Below are positions 19,426 through 28,405 of a DNA stretch of 64,000 nt, one piece after another. The notes beneath the pieces were generated by a model that did not search any database, was not told the origin of the DNA, and worked only from the letters and a program-made list of their open reading frames with translations. Every line of letters starts with the position of its first letter. The stretch's first letter is position 1. A program made the position numbers and the translations under genes. The DNA is from Prosthecobacter dejongeii (GTDB lineage Bacteria > Verrucomicrobiota > Verrucomicrobiia > Verrucomicrobiales > Verrucomicrobiaceae), in contig NZ_JACHIF010000001.1 in assembly GCF_014203045.1 (NCBI RefSeq), positions 186,001 through 250,000 of the forward strand. The letters are read 5' to 3'.

Positions 19426-21150
19426 ATGAATCTTCACCTCCGCAAAACGCTGGACCGCAGCAAACCCAATCGTCGTGACTTCATGGTCCAAACCGGCTGT
19501 GCAGGATTGGGCATCACCAGCGCAGTCAATACACTGGCGCATCTACAGCTCATGGGGACAGCCGCCGCCCAAAATGCAGGTGATGACTACAAAGCCCTTG
19601 TGTGCATTTTCCTCAATGGCGGCATGGATACCAATAACCTGCTCATCCCCGTTGCAGGAACCGCCAGAACGCACTACGAAACCGGGCGAGGCATTCCTCA
19701 GTACATTGATCCGACCAAGGGTGGTGTAGCCATCCCGATGGAAGACATCACCACGGCAGGCAGCCAGATCAATCCGCTCAATGCGGTCACCGAGTATGAG
19801 CCTTCTGTAGGCTATCTGGGAGCTGACGCCAACGGCAACCGTCTGGCTGTGCATCCTGGTGCCATGCACATCAAAACGATGTTCGATGCGGAAGATCTGG
19901 CCTTTATCACCAACGTCGGAGTTCTGACCCAACCGAATGTGACGAGGGCGAATTTTAGCTCTTTGCCGGCCTCACAAAAGCCCCCGCAACTATTCTCCCA
20001 CTCAGATCAGCAAACCCAATGGCAGTCGTCCATCCCAGACCGGCCGTTTAAAAATGGATGGGGAGGACGAGTGGCAGACATCCTAGATGGCATTCACAAT
20101 ACGGATCCGGAAGCTCTGTCAATGATGGTCTCGATCAATGGCTTTAACAGCTTTCAGGTAGGAACGACCCAGCAGCCGTATGTGATGAGCGCATCCGGGG
20201 TGACATCCTATTCAGCAACCTGGTCCGGAGGTTCTCCGAGCACTCCTTATGGCAGTGCTTTGCAGACCGCATTTACCAGCAAGAAGCCGTTCACCGCTGA
20301 ATATGATCCGTTCAAATTTCCCACCACAGCCAACTCACCCTACCAGAACACCAGTCCTGGCTGGCGTCTCGCGGCTCTGGAGCAGTTACTGGGAATGAGC
20401 CACGCAAGTCTCTTTGATGAAGGCTACATCAACGTAGCCAAAAATGCGCGTGTCACCGAGGGACTCATCGGCGGAGCATTGAATCTCACCGCCAATGGAG
20501 TAACCACCACACTGGACACTCATTTCGACAACGCTTTCGCTGGCAGTGGTATCAATGGACTCACCAATGGGTTTGCCCAGCAGATGCGCATGGTAGCGCG
20601 CTTGATCGTAGGCAATTCGGTGCTGAACAACAAACGTCAGATTTTCTTTGTACAGCTCGGTGGTTGGGATACCCACACCTCCCAGATTCCAGTTTCCAAC
20701 GGTGTCGCTAGGACGGATCAAAGCTACTACAGCCTGATGCTGCAACTTTCCTGTGCGATGAAAGGATTCCGCGACAGTCTTCAAGCGGCAGGGCTTTGGA
20801 ATAATGTCACCTCGTTTACGGCGTCTGATTTCACCCGCACCTTTACGCCTAACAAAACAGATTCCACCGGCGGATCCGACCATGGATGGGGCGGGCACAT
20901 GATGGTCATGGGTGGTGCGGTAAGGGGCAAACGAATCTACGGGACTTTCCCCAACCTCACCGTCAATGGTGGCATCGATGTGCAAGGCAACCGAGGACGT
21001 TGGATACCCACCAGTTCCGTTGATCAATATGCAGCGGTACTAGCGCGTTGGTTTGGCGTGGATACCTCCCAACTCGGGACTGTTTTCCCTAACCTGTCGC
21101 GATTCATCAATCCGTTTACACCAGCCGGGAAACTCGACTTTATGGAATAA
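19426..21150 (+). CDS. DUF1501 family protein, Tat-exported (partner of DUF1800)
   Basis: The frame is open from 19321, but the ATG at 19426 gives a proper N-terminus of 574 residues with a twin-arginine signal (KPNRRDFMVQTGCAGLGITSAVNT) and avoids overlap with the DUF1800 gene, which ends 47 bp upstream. DUF1501 features are ALVCIFLNGGMDTNNLLIPV at the start of the mature domain, FVQLGGWDTH, ASDFTRTFTPN and DHGWGGHMMVMGGAVRG. The protein resembles the alkaline-phosphatase/sulfatase superfamily in fold; the substrate is unknown. It differs clearly from the DUF1501 protein at 3219 and belongs to the subfamily that accompanies DUF1800. Confidence 0.92.
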   Translation: MNLHLRKTLDRSKPNRRDFMVQTGCAGLGITSAVNTLAHLQLMGTAAAQNAGDDYKALVCIFLNGGMDTNNLLIPVAGTARTHYETGRGIPQYIDPTKGGVAIPMEDITTAGSQINPLNAVTEYEPSVGYLGADANGNRLAVHPGAMHIKTMFDAEDLAFITNVGVLTQPNVTRANFSSLPASQKPPQLFSHSDQQTQWQSSIPDRPFKNGWGGRVADILDGIHNTDPEALSMMVSINGFNSFQVGTTQQPYVMSASGVTSYSATWSGGSPSTPYGSALQTAFTSKKPFTAEYDPFKFPTTANSPYQNTSPGWRLAALEQLLGMSHASLFDEGYINVAKNARVTEGLIGGALNLTANGVTTTLDTHFDNAFAGSGINGLTNGFAQQMRMVARLIVGNSVLNNKRQIFFVQLGGWDTHTSQIPVSNGVARTDQSYYSLMLQLSCAMKGFRDSLQAAGLWNNVTSFTASDFTRTFTPNKTDSTGGSDHGWGGHMMVMGGAVRGKRIYGTFPNLTVNGGIDVQGNRGRWIPTSSVDQYAAVLARWFGVDTSQLGTVFPNLSRFINPFTPAGKLDFME

Positions 21151-21178
21151 CAGTGTTTGAATTGCTTTTGCTTTTCCA

Positions 21179-21778
21179 ATGCCAACCCTCCCCAATCGCC
21201 CTGGTCCGTATGTACTCATCCTGCTGTTCGTCATTCTTGGCGTGCTGACGTGGTGGATGCAGAAGGTGCTGACAGATCCGGCGATTCAGCAAGCGGTCCG
21301 TGAAAGTAAAGCGGAGAGGGAGAAAAGAACGCCTCAGCCTGTAGTCCCATTGCCACCTCCAGCGACTCCGGCATCGGTGCCGCAAAACCAGCCCGTCGAC
21401 CCCGTGATCAACAGCCTCCATCAAGAGATGATCCAGCCAAAGACGGTGCCGGAGCGAGAAATGGAGATCCTGCAAGAGCTCATTAACCTCAATCAACGGG
21501 CACGTCCAGGTGAGGCCCTGGGAGACAATGGTGATATTACCCTCGCTTTGGTAGGAAAGGCCCCTCAAGGTATTTGGCTCCCCCGCCAGTCCCCTCGTAT
21601 CCGAGATGGGCAGCTTCTTGACCGCTGGGGTACGGCCTACTGGTTTCACCCGAATTCAAGCAACCAGATCGAGATTCGATCCGCCGGCCCTGACAAGAAC
21701 CTCTTCACCTCCGACGACCTCATCCTTAACGGCAGCCCCGCCGGCTTCGGCGCGACTCCTTCTGACGCGGCGCCTTGA
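21179..21778 (+). CDS. Membrane-anchored hypothetical protein after DUF1501
   Basis: A 199-residue protein 28 bp after the DUF1501 gene. It has one N-terminal membrane segment (YVLILLFVILGVLTWWM, residues 11-27), a Pro-rich charged linker and a compact C-terminal domain. The end (LLDRWGTAYWFHPNSSNQIEIRSAGPDKNLFTSDDLIL) resembles the C-terminal region of major pseudopilins (GspG-type: DPWG..Y then SxGxDG..GTxDD), which binds calcium. The N-terminus lacks a type IV pilin cleavage motif, so this is not a normal pseudopilin. It may be a third component of the DUF1800-DUF1501 module. No function assigned. Confidence 0.75.
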   Translation: MPTLPNRPGPYVLILLFVILGVLTWWMQKVLTDPAIQQAVRESKAEREKRTPQPVVPLPPPATPASVPQNQPVDPVINSLHQEMIQPKTVPEREMEILQELINLNQRARPGEALGDNGDITLALVGKAPQGIWLPRQSPRIRDGQLLDRWGTAYWFHPNSSNQIEIRSAGPDKNLFTSDDLILNGSPAGFGATPSDAAP

Positions 21779-21820
21779 GTGCGGTCTTTTCGGGACACTG
21801 CGTCACTTCACGATCAAATA

Positions 21821-21858
21821 AAAAGGCCATGCGACTCACATCACATGGCCTTTTGTTT
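21821..21858. terminator. Bidirectional terminator between the DUF1501 operon and proS
   Basis: AAAAGGCCATG (21821-21831) and CATGGCCTTTT (21844-21854) form an 11-bp perfect stem around a 12-nt loop, flanked by A and T runs. It can serve the plus-strand gene ending at 21778 and the minus-strand proS ending at 21875. Confidence 0.85.
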
Positions 21859-21874
21859 TGAAAAGTCGAACGAA

Positions 21875-23389
21875 TCAGTAACTGCGGGCAAAGACCACGC
21901 GCTTCTGGCTCGGTTTACCCGTCAGGAAGCACTTCCCTTCTTCAGCAAACTCATCGCTCAGTGGCACACAGCGGATGGTGACTTTCATCTCTTTGGCGAT
22001 CTTGTCTTCCTCCTCATTGCTGCCAGCCCAGTGCATGAGAGCAAAGCCACCTGGGCCACTCTCTGCAAAGAACGCCTGAAACTCTTCCAGCGTCTCCATC
22101 TTCTTCATGTTCGCATCGCGCATCTCCGTGGCGCGGGCCAGTAGAGCGTCCTGGATCTCCTGAAGTTTCTCAGTCACGTCACGCAGGAAGTCTTCCTTAC
22201 CGACAATCTCCTTCGCCTTTGGTCCCTGGTCGCGACGGCACACCGCCACGCTGCGGCTGGTGATGTCACGCGGCCCCATTTCGACACGCAGCGGCACGCC
22301 TTTTTTGATCCATTCCCAGTTCTTCGCGCCGCCTTGCAGGTCACGCTTATCCACGTGCACACGCAGCGGCTCGCCGCCAAAGGTTTGCGTGCGCAGGGTC
22401 TTTGCCAGCGCCTCACAGGCATCGATGACTTCCTGGCGGGTATCAGGCTTTGGCGTCACGGGAAGGATGACAATCTGATATGGAGCCACACGGGGTGGCA
22501 TGATGACACCATCGTCATCGCCATGCGCCATGATCAGTGTGCCAATGAGGCGAGTGCTCATGCCCCAGCTCGTGGTGTGAGCAAACTGGCGTGTGTTGTC
22601 ACGGCCCAGGAACTGGATGTTCGCTGCCTTGGCAAAGTTCTGCCCCAGGTAATGTGAAGTACCGGCCTGGATGGCTTTCTTATCCTGCACCATGGCTTCC
22701 ACCGTGAAGGTATTCACCGCGCCAGGGAAACGCTCATTCTCCGTCTTCTCCCCAGGGATGACGGGAATGGCCAGATGATTGCGCAGGAAGTCGGCATACA
22801 CCTTGTGCATCAGTTTGGTCTCTTCCATCGCTTCCTCATGAGTCTCGTGGGCCGTGTGGCCTTCCTGCCAAAGGAATTCCGCCGTGCGCAGAAACAGGCG
22901 CGGACGCATTTCCCAGCGCATGACGTTGGCCCACTGATTGATCAGCAAAGGCAGGTCACGGTAACTCTGCACCCAGCGGGCAAAGGCCGCCCCGATGATG
23001 GTCTCCGAAGTCGGGCGGATGACAAAAGGCTCTTCCAATTTGCCCGTGGGAATCATCTTGGTCGTTCCGTCGGGCTGCTTCTGGGCTTCCAGACGATGAT
23101 GCGTCACCACAGCGCATTCCGTGGCAAAACCTTCGGCGTGTTGCGCTTCTTTCTCCAGATAGCTCAGCGGAATCAGCAAAGGAAAGTAGGCATTCACGTG
23201 CCCGGTTTCTTTAAACTTCACGTCGAGCTGCTTCTGGATGTTTTCCCACAGCCCATAGCCCCACGGCTTGATGACCATGCAACCGCGCACCTCCGAGTTT
23301 TCCGCCATGTCGGCGGCACGGACAACTTGCTGATACCACTCAGGAAAATCTTTCTCTCGGGTTGGGGAAATAGCGGGGGCTTGGCTCAT
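21875..23389 (-). CDS. proS: Prolyl-tRNA synthetase, short (type 3-like) form
   Basis: A 504-residue class II aminoacyl-tRNA synthetase that charges tRNA-Pro. The N-terminal region (DFPEWYQQVVRAADMAE, SEVRGCMVIKPWGYGLWENI), the motif 2 region (WANVMRWEMRPRLFLRTAEFLWQEGHTAH) and the motif 3 region (TRLIGTLIMAHGDDDGVIMPP) are all visible. The anticodon-binding domain (YQIVILPV onward) and a C-terminal extension follow. The length and the WENIQKQLD-type start match the archaeal/eukaryotic-like form, which lacks the inserted editing domain of E. coli ProS. That form occurs in several bacterial phyla. It lies between the bidirectional terminator and an M19 dipeptidase gene on the same strand. Confidence 0.96.
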   Translation of the reverse strand: MSQAPAISPTREKDFPEWYQQVVRAADMAENSEVRGCMVIKPWGYGLWENIQKQLDVKFKETGHVNAYFPLLIPLSYLEKEAQHAEGFATECAVVTHHRLEAQKQPDGTTKMIPTGKLEEPFVIRPTSETIIGAAFARWVQSYRDLPLLINQWANVMRWEMRPRLFLRTAEFLWQEGHTAHETHEEAMEETKLMHKVYADFLRNHLAIPVIPGEKTENERFPGAVNTFTVEAMVQDKKAIQAGTSHYLGQNFAKAANIQFLGRDNTRQFAHTTSWGMSTRLIGTLIMAHGDDDGVIMPPRVAPYQIVILPVTPKPDTRQEVIDACEALAKTLRTQTFGGEPLRVHVDKRDLQGGAKNWEWIKKGVPLRVEMGPRDITSRSVAVCRRDQGPKAKEIVGKEDFLRDVTEKLQEIQDALLARATEMRDANMKKMETLEEFQAFFAESGPGGFALMHWAGSNEEEDKIAKEMKVTIRCVPLSDEFAEEGKCFLTGKPSQKRVVFARSY

Positions 23390-23467
23390 GATCGGACGCG
23401 CATAGTAAGACCATTCGACGAACGGTCAATCAGGGCGTGCAGGCAAGCCACCAAAGCTCCCCCGTCC

Positions 23468-24538
23468 TCACGCCCACGCCTGACGCAACAGTCGCAGAAA
23501 GTTACCCGACATCACGTTTTCAATGTCCGCCTGCGTGTAACCGCGCTTCGCCAGCATCTCTGGGATGCGCACCAAGTCTGCAATCGTGTCCAGATCCTCC
23601 GGCGTCTGTTCGATGCCATAGCCACCATCCAAATCCGTGCCGATGCCGGAGTGCAGCGCATTCCCCGCCAACTGGCAAACGTGGTCAATGTGGTCACAGA
23701 TGACCTCCAGCTTCAGCCCGGCGCTCTGCGGCGTGGTTTTCCCGCGCACCCAGCCCGGCACCATCATCCACGCATCCAGCGCCGCCCCCAGCACGGCCCC
23801 TCGGTCAATCAGCGCCTTGATCTGGTCGTCACTAAACTGCCGCACATCCGGCACCAGCGCACGGCAGTTGCTATGGCTCGCCCAGATCGTCCCTTGGAAA
23901 AGATCCAGCGCCTGCCAGAAGCACCCGTCCGAAAGATGCGTCACGTCCAGGATCATCCCCAGGCGATCCATTTCCTGGATCAGTTCCTTGCCACCTGCGG
24001 GCAGCCCGCCCACTTGATCATGCCCCAGGGCATAACGGCACACCCCATAGTGCGCAGGCCCCATGGCCCGCAGCCCCTGTTCCCAATGCCGCTCCAGATG
24101 CCCCACGCTGCGGATGCTGTCTGCCCCCTCCAGGCTCAGGATGTAGCCGATCGGCTTGCTTTCATTCGGCTGCCCATTCGTCCAGAGATCAATCATCGCC
24201 TCCAGTCCGCGCAGATCCGTGATCTGTCGCATCTGGCCATCCTCTTCCATCGCACGGTACCAGGCCAGTTGCCCCTGCGTCTGCGCATACGCCTGTTCAG
24301 GCGACATCCAGTTCGCCATCGGCCGCGCCCCCACCATGCAGCCAGCCAACTGCGTGGCCACACATAGGCCCATCTCCGTCTGGCGCATTTCAGGAAATGC
24401 CGTGGTCCCCAGCTCCCGCCCCTTCAAGTCCGTCATCCCCTTTTCCCGACGGCGAATCTCATGCACAGGCAGGCGGAGATCACGATTGTATTCCAGGGCA
24501 TTGAGACTGAGGTCGAGGTGAGCGTCAAAGGTGAGCAT
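23468..24538 (-). CDS. M19 family membrane dipeptidase
   Basis: A 356-residue protein when started at the ATG at 24538 (MLTFDAHLDLSLNAL). The frame runs further upstream to 24727 but would overlap panB and adds no recognisable sequence. Renal-dipeptidase (M19) features include the DAHLDLS metal motif near the N-terminus, ILSLEGADSI, DVTHLSDGCFWQALDL, ASHSNCRALVPDVRQFSDDQI, HSGIGTDLDGGYG and the C-terminal GNFLRLLRQAW. These zinc enzymes cleave dipeptides, including D-amino-acid ones. No signal peptide is seen, so it is likely cytoplasmic. It is divergent from panB, with a 124-bp gap. Confidence 0.9.
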   Translation of the reverse strand: MLTFDAHLDLSLNALEYNRDLRLPVHEIRRREKGMTDLKGRELGTTAFPEMRQTEMGLCVATQLAGCMVGARPMANWMSPEQAYAQTQGQLAWYRAMEEDGQMRQITDLRGLEAMIDLWTNGQPNESKPIGYILSLEGADSIRSVGHLERHWEQGLRAMGPAHYGVCRYALGHDQVGGLPAGGKELIQEMDRLGMILDVTHLSDGCFWQALDLFQGTIWASHSNCRALVPDVRQFSDDQIKALIDRGAVLGAALDAWMMVPGWVRGKTTPQSAGLKLEVICDHIDHVCQLAGNALHSGIGTDLDGGYGIEQTPEDLDTIADLVRIPEMLAKRGYTQADIENVMSGNFLRLLRQAWA

Positions 24539-24662
24539 GAGAGAGAAATAAACGTGAGCTAGGCGTGCCTTTATGCGCGCAGAAAGCATGCCGTTCCATA
24601 TTGTCGGAACGCTCCCGCATTGACCTACGTCCACTCCTGCGAATGGTTCCCCTCCCCTAACC

Positions 24663-25433
24663 ATGCTGACTTCCCTCACCGATCTCCCCCTGAAAAAACA
24701 AGCCGGTGAACGCGTCACCGTCCTCACCGCTTATGATTACCCCACCGCCCGCTTGCTGGATGAAGCCGGCGTGGACCTCCTGCTGGTGGGAGATTCCCTG
24801 GGCATGGTCGTTCTGGGGCTGCCAGATACCACCGGAGTCACCCTGGACATGATGCGCCACCACACCGCCGCCGTGCGCCGGGGCGTCAAACGCGTGCCAG
24901 TCATCTCCGATCTGCCTTTTCACACCTACGATACCCCTGAACAAGCCCTGGCCAGCGCCCGCCTGCTCATGGAGGCCGGGGCCGATGCCGTGAAGCTGGA
25001 AGGCGGTGTCGCCTTCATCCCCCAGGTGCGTGCCATCGTCGAGGCTGGCATCCCCTTCGTCGGCCACATCGGCATGCTGCCGCAGAGCGTCGTCATCGAA
25101 GGTGGGTACAAGAAAAAGGGTAAAACCCCTGCACAGGCCGAACAACTCATCGCCGATGCCCTCGCCCTCGATGCCGCCGGTGCCTGCGCCATGGTGCTGG
25201 AAAGCGTCGTCGCTGAAGTGGCTGCTGAAATCACCCGTCAGGTCAAAGCCACCACCATTGGCATTGGCGCGGGCCCAGACACGGACGCGCAAGTCCTCGT
25301 CACCCCCGACCTCATCGGCAGCTTCCCCTGGTTCCGCCCCCCCTTCGCCAAAGCCCGCGCCGACGTCGCCAGCGAAATCCAGCGCGCCGTGAAGGAGTGG
25401 ATGACCGATGTCACAGCAAAGCCAGCCCTTTAA
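24663..25433 (+). CDS. panB: 3-methyl-2-oxobutanoate hydroxymethyltransferase
   Basis: A 256-residue TIM-barrel enzyme that transfers a hydroxymethyl group from methylenetetrahydrofolate to 2-oxoisovalerate, the first committed step of pantothenate (coenzyme A) synthesis. Diagnostic motifs are TAYDYPTARLLDEAGVD, LLVGDSLGMVVLG (metal-binding Asp), VKLEGG, GIPFVGHIGMLPQ and TIGIGAGPDTDAQVLV. Length and start are as expected for the family. No other pantothenate gene is adjacent. It ends 53 bp before the convergent DUF3500 gene. Confidence 0.96.
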   Translation: MLTSLTDLPLKKQAGERVTVLTAYDYPTARLLDEAGVDLLLVGDSLGMVVLGLPDTTGVTLDMMRHHTAAVRRGVKRVPVISDLPFHTYDTPEQALASARLLMEAGADAVKLEGGVAFIPQVRAIVEAGIPFVGHIGMLPQSVVIEGGYKKKGKTPAQAEQLIADALALDAAGACAMVLESVVAEVAAEITRQVKATTIGIGAGPDTDAQVLVTPDLIGSFPWFRPPFAKARADVASEIQRAVKEWMTDVTAKPAL

Positions 25434-25486
25434 TCCAGTGCTCAGTCACTGAAAACTGAACACCGGGTGCCGAACACAGGACCACC

Positions 25487-26524
25487 TCACTTCCCGTGAG
25501 CTTCCTTATAGTGCTCCGCCAGTAGGTCGCGGCCAAAGTCGCCGTCAAAGCTGCGCAGCACACTATGAGGGTGGTTGGCATTGCCCTGCACATTGTCATA
25601 CTCGATCAGGAAGGTCTTGCCCTGCACACGGTAGTAGTGCGGCTCGCCGCGTTCCTTGCCGCCTGCCCAGGCGAAATAAACTGGGCCATTCTTTTCAATT
25701 TCAGCCCAGGTTTCTGCCGCGATCTCAGGGCGCAGGCGGGTCAGGTATTCATCAATGATCTCGCGCAGCTTCGCCTTCTGTGTTGCATTCAGGGCCGTAT
25801 CGGCCAGGCCTTCAGGCTTCAGGGGGTCCACCTTCTTGGCAGCCTCGGTCAGCATTTCTTTGGGGGCCACGGCATCAAAAAGCGCGGTTTTGAACTGCGC
25901 CTCATCCAGAGACTTCACCAGCTCGCGGCCCAGGTCTTCTTCTTTACCCAGAACGCGCAGGCCTGTCAGGGGCCCCTGACGCAGTTCGCCGGGATTTGTC
26001 CCCATGAAGGAAGGCGTGGCGCGCAGGAGCTGGCCATCCTTGATCGTGAAATTCAGGGACATGTGGTGCCCCTCAATACGCCAGCCCCAGGTCCCTTTCG
26101 GGTCAGGCGTGCCGAAAATGCTGACGAAGTACTTTTCCGGGTCACGCTTCTCACGGGCCGCCGCGCGCTTAGATTCCTCTGCCCCTTCCATTTGAAAGAG
26201 CACTTCCTCCAGGGACATGATAGTCACCGCCTTCGCCGCACCACGGAATCCCAGCCCCGTATTCATCAAAGCATGGGCCAGCAGGCGCTGCTGCGGGGTC
26301 ATCTCCTTCATGGGCAGCCCCTTGCGCTCACGCGGGATGAAGTGCCAGTTGATCCGCTCTTCATCCTCAAATTTGAAGGTCGCCTTAGCTTTCTGCTCCT
26401 CATTCAAAGACAGCAGAAACACATCCGCCACCTCCGCCATCTGGGCACCTGCCTCATGGGCCCGCCCTGAGGAAAGAGAAAAGAGAACGGCACAGGCGAG
26501 CGAGGCTAGGGATAAACGCAGCAT
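25487..26524 (-). CDS. DUF3500 domain secreted protein
   Basis: A 345-residue protein from the ATG at 26524, which starts a clear signal peptide (LRLSLASLACAVLFSLSSGRAHEAG). The longer frame to 26653 has no signal-like start. DUF3500 features include FLLSLNEEQKAKATFKFEDEERINWHFIPRERKGLPMKEM, SIFGTPDPKGTWGWRIEGHHMSLNFT and the C-terminal IEYDNVQGNANHPHSVLRSFDGDFG. The family is widespread and its function is unknown; it is exported here. It appears to be a single gene. Confidence 0.9.
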   Translation of the reverse strand: MLRLSLASLACAVLFSLSSGRAHEAGAQMAEVADVFLLSLNEEQKAKATFKFEDEERINWHFIPRERKGLPMKEMTPQQRLLAHALMNTGLGFRGAAKAVTIMSLEEVLFQMEGAEESKRAAAREKRDPEKYFVSIFGTPDPKGTWGWRIEGHHMSLNFTIKDGQLLRATPSFMGTNPGELRQGPLTGLRVLGKEEDLGRELVKSLDEAQFKTALFDAVAPKEMLTEAAKKVDPLKPEGLADTALNATQKAKLREIIDEYLTRLRPEIAAETWAEIEKNGPVYFAWAGGKERGEPHYYRVQGKTFLIEYDNVQGNANHPHSVLRSFDGDFGRDLLAEHYKEAHGK

Positions 26525-26636
26525 AGGAGAGTGAGGAATGACAGACACGAACGCATCAGACAAGCCGACTTTGTCACTCATCCCATGCGGAACGCATCTT
26601 ATTCCAAAAGAATTCGAGGGCAAACACCCGCGATGA

Positions 26637-26666
26637 TTGACACTCGACGCCAAAATCCTCTACTTT
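26637..26666 (+). promoter_or_regulatory. Candidate sigma-70 promoter of the pilus/secretion operon
   Basis: A perfect TTGACA (26637-26642) is followed after 18 bp by TACTTT (26661-26666), which keeps the key TA...T of the -10 element. Transcription would begin near 26674, about 30 nt before the ATPase start codon. Confidence 0.45.
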
Positions 26667-26704
26667 GATTATTCTCAAAAAAATTCCGCGAATCCCCCCG
26701 CTGC

Positions 26705-28354
26705 ATGTATTCAAACGAAGAGTATCTCCTGGAACTGCTCACCGAGTCAGGGCTGATTTCCGCCCCTGACCTCCAAAAAGCCAAGACAAGCAAGAAGCCT
26801 AACGAGAGCTTGTTGGATTGCTTGATCAAAACGGGGGTGGTAAGCGACGAACAGGTGGCGCAAACCGTGGCCGTGAACTCTGGCATGGAGTACATTGATC
26901 TTCACGGGTTCCCTGCCAATCCTGCGCTCAAGGGGCTGATCCCCATGGATGTAGCCAAGCGTTACAAGGTGGCTCCCATCGGCATGAACGGCAGTTCCAT
27001 GCAAGTGGTCGTAGCAGACCCTTATGATTTTGAGACCCTGGACGCCCTGCCTCACGTCCTTCAGCCGGACATGGAGTTTTTCTGCTCCACCCCGGCCCTC
27101 ATCCAGCTCCTCCAGACCAACATTTACGGAAATGACTTTGTCACCAATCCCCGCGATAAAGACGGCAGCAGCAATGAAGGGGATGCCCCCATCATCAAGT
27201 TGGTGACCAATATCCTGCTGGAAGCCTTCAAAAACCGCGCCTCAGACATTCACATTGAGCCGTTGGAAAAAGACGTTCGCGTCCGCCTCCGCATTGACGG
27301 TGTGCTCCATGATGTGGAGCACCACCCGAAACGCCTCCACTCCTCCATCATAGCCCGCATCAAAATCATGTGCGGGTCCATGAGCATTGATGAAAAGCGC
27401 ATCCCTCAGGATGGCCGCATCACAATGGCTTTCAATGACAAGGAACTAGACATGCGTGTCTCCATCATCCCCACCAACAATGGTGAGAGCGTGGTCATGC
27501 GTGTGCTGGATAAAAGCAGTCTCCGCCTGGGTCTGGCAGATCTAGGTTTCCTCTCGGATGACCAAGACACCTTCGAAAAACTCATCACCCTGCCAGACGG
27601 CATCGTGCTGGTCACCGGACCTACGGGTTCTGGTAAAACGACGACACTTTACGCCTGTCTGAACTTCATCAACCGTCCTGACCGCAAGATCATCACCGTG
27701 GAAGACCCGGTGGAATATGAGCTGGCCGGGATCAATCAGGTGATGGTCCGCGAAGATGTGGGCATGAGCTTCGGAGCCGCCCTGAAAGCCATCCTCCGTC
27801 AGGCACCCAACATCATCATGATCGGGGAAATTCGAGATCTCGAAACTGCCTCCATCGCCATCAACGCCTCCCTCACGGGCCACTTGGTCTTCAGCACCTT
27901 GCATACTAACGACGCGCCGAGTTCCGTCGCCCGTCTGGCTGACATCGGCGTGAAGCCTTTCCTCATCGCCTCCGCCGTCCGTGGCATTCTCGCTCAGCGA
28001 CTTGTCCGCAAACTCTGTGGCGAGTGTAAGCAACCCTCCGGCCTCAGCGAGCGCGAATTGCGCAACCTCGGCCTGGAAGCCAGCCAGCTTTTCAATGCCA
28101 ACATCATGGGGCCAAAAGGCTGCAACAAGTGCCGCGGCTCCGGCTTCAAGGGCCGAATGGTCATCGCTGAAATCTTCAAGATTGACGACGAAGTCCGCAA
28201 CATGGTGAACCAGCAGCTCACCACTCCCCAGATCCGCAAACGCGCTCGTGAGCTGGGCATGCGCACCCTCCGCGAAGACGGCGTCCGCAAGGTTCTCGCC
28301 GGCTTGACCACGGCTGAAGAAGTGATCGAGGCCACCATGGCAGACGCAGATTGA
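26705..28354 (+). CDS. GspE/PilB-type secretion ATPase (first copy)
   Basis: A 549-residue hexameric ATPase of type II secretion/type IV pilus assembly, cytoplasmic. The N-terminal MshEN/T2SSE_N region (about 1-150) is followed by the catalytic domain. That domain has RASDIHIEPLEKDVRVRLRIDG, a Walker A GPTGSGKTTT near residue 305, the Asp box (ITVEDPVEYEL) and a Walker B/His-box region (IIMIGEIRDLETASIA, STLHTNDAPSSVARL). A Zn-binding CGEC...CNKC pair with GSGFKGR follows. It is the first of four genes that read together: ATPase, ATPase, GspF and pseudopilin. The gap to the second ATPase is 51 bp. Confidence 0.93.
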   Translation: MYSNEEYLLELLTESGLISAPDLQKAKTSKKPNESLLDCLIKTGVVSDEQVAQTVAVNSGMEYIDLHGFPANPALKGLIPMDVAKRYKVAPIGMNGSSMQVVVADPYDFETLDALPHVLQPDMEFFCSTPALIQLLQTNIYGNDFVTNPRDKDGSSNEGDAPIIKLVTNILLEAFKNRASDIHIEPLEKDVRVRLRIDGVLHDVEHHPKRLHSSIIARIKIMCGSMSIDEKRIPQDGRITMAFNDKELDMRVSIIPTNNGESVVMRVLDKSSLRLGLADLGFLSDDQDTFEKLITLPDGIVLVTGPTGSGKTTTLYACLNFINRPDRKIITVEDPVEYELAGINQVMVREDVGMSFGAALKAILRQAPNIIMIGEIRDLETASIAINASLTGHLVFSTLHTNDAPSSVARLADIGVKPFLIASAVRGILAQRLVRKLCGECKQPSGLSERELRNLGLEASQLFNANIMGPKGCNKCRGSGFKGRMVIAEIFKIDDEVRNMVNQQLTTPQIRKRARELGMRTLREDGVRKVLAGLTTAEEVIEATMADAD

Positions 28355-28405
28355 TGCGGCTGAACCCTGCGACTTTTTAAAACTTAGCACGACTGATTCC
28401 CCCCT

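Noticed and set aside
22775-24367. A 530-codon plus-strand frame opposite proS and the M19 dipeptidase gene
   Set aside because: It spans two well-supported minus-strand genes, has an Arg/His/Pro-biased composition and no recognisable domain, so it is an antisense shadow of GC-rich codons.
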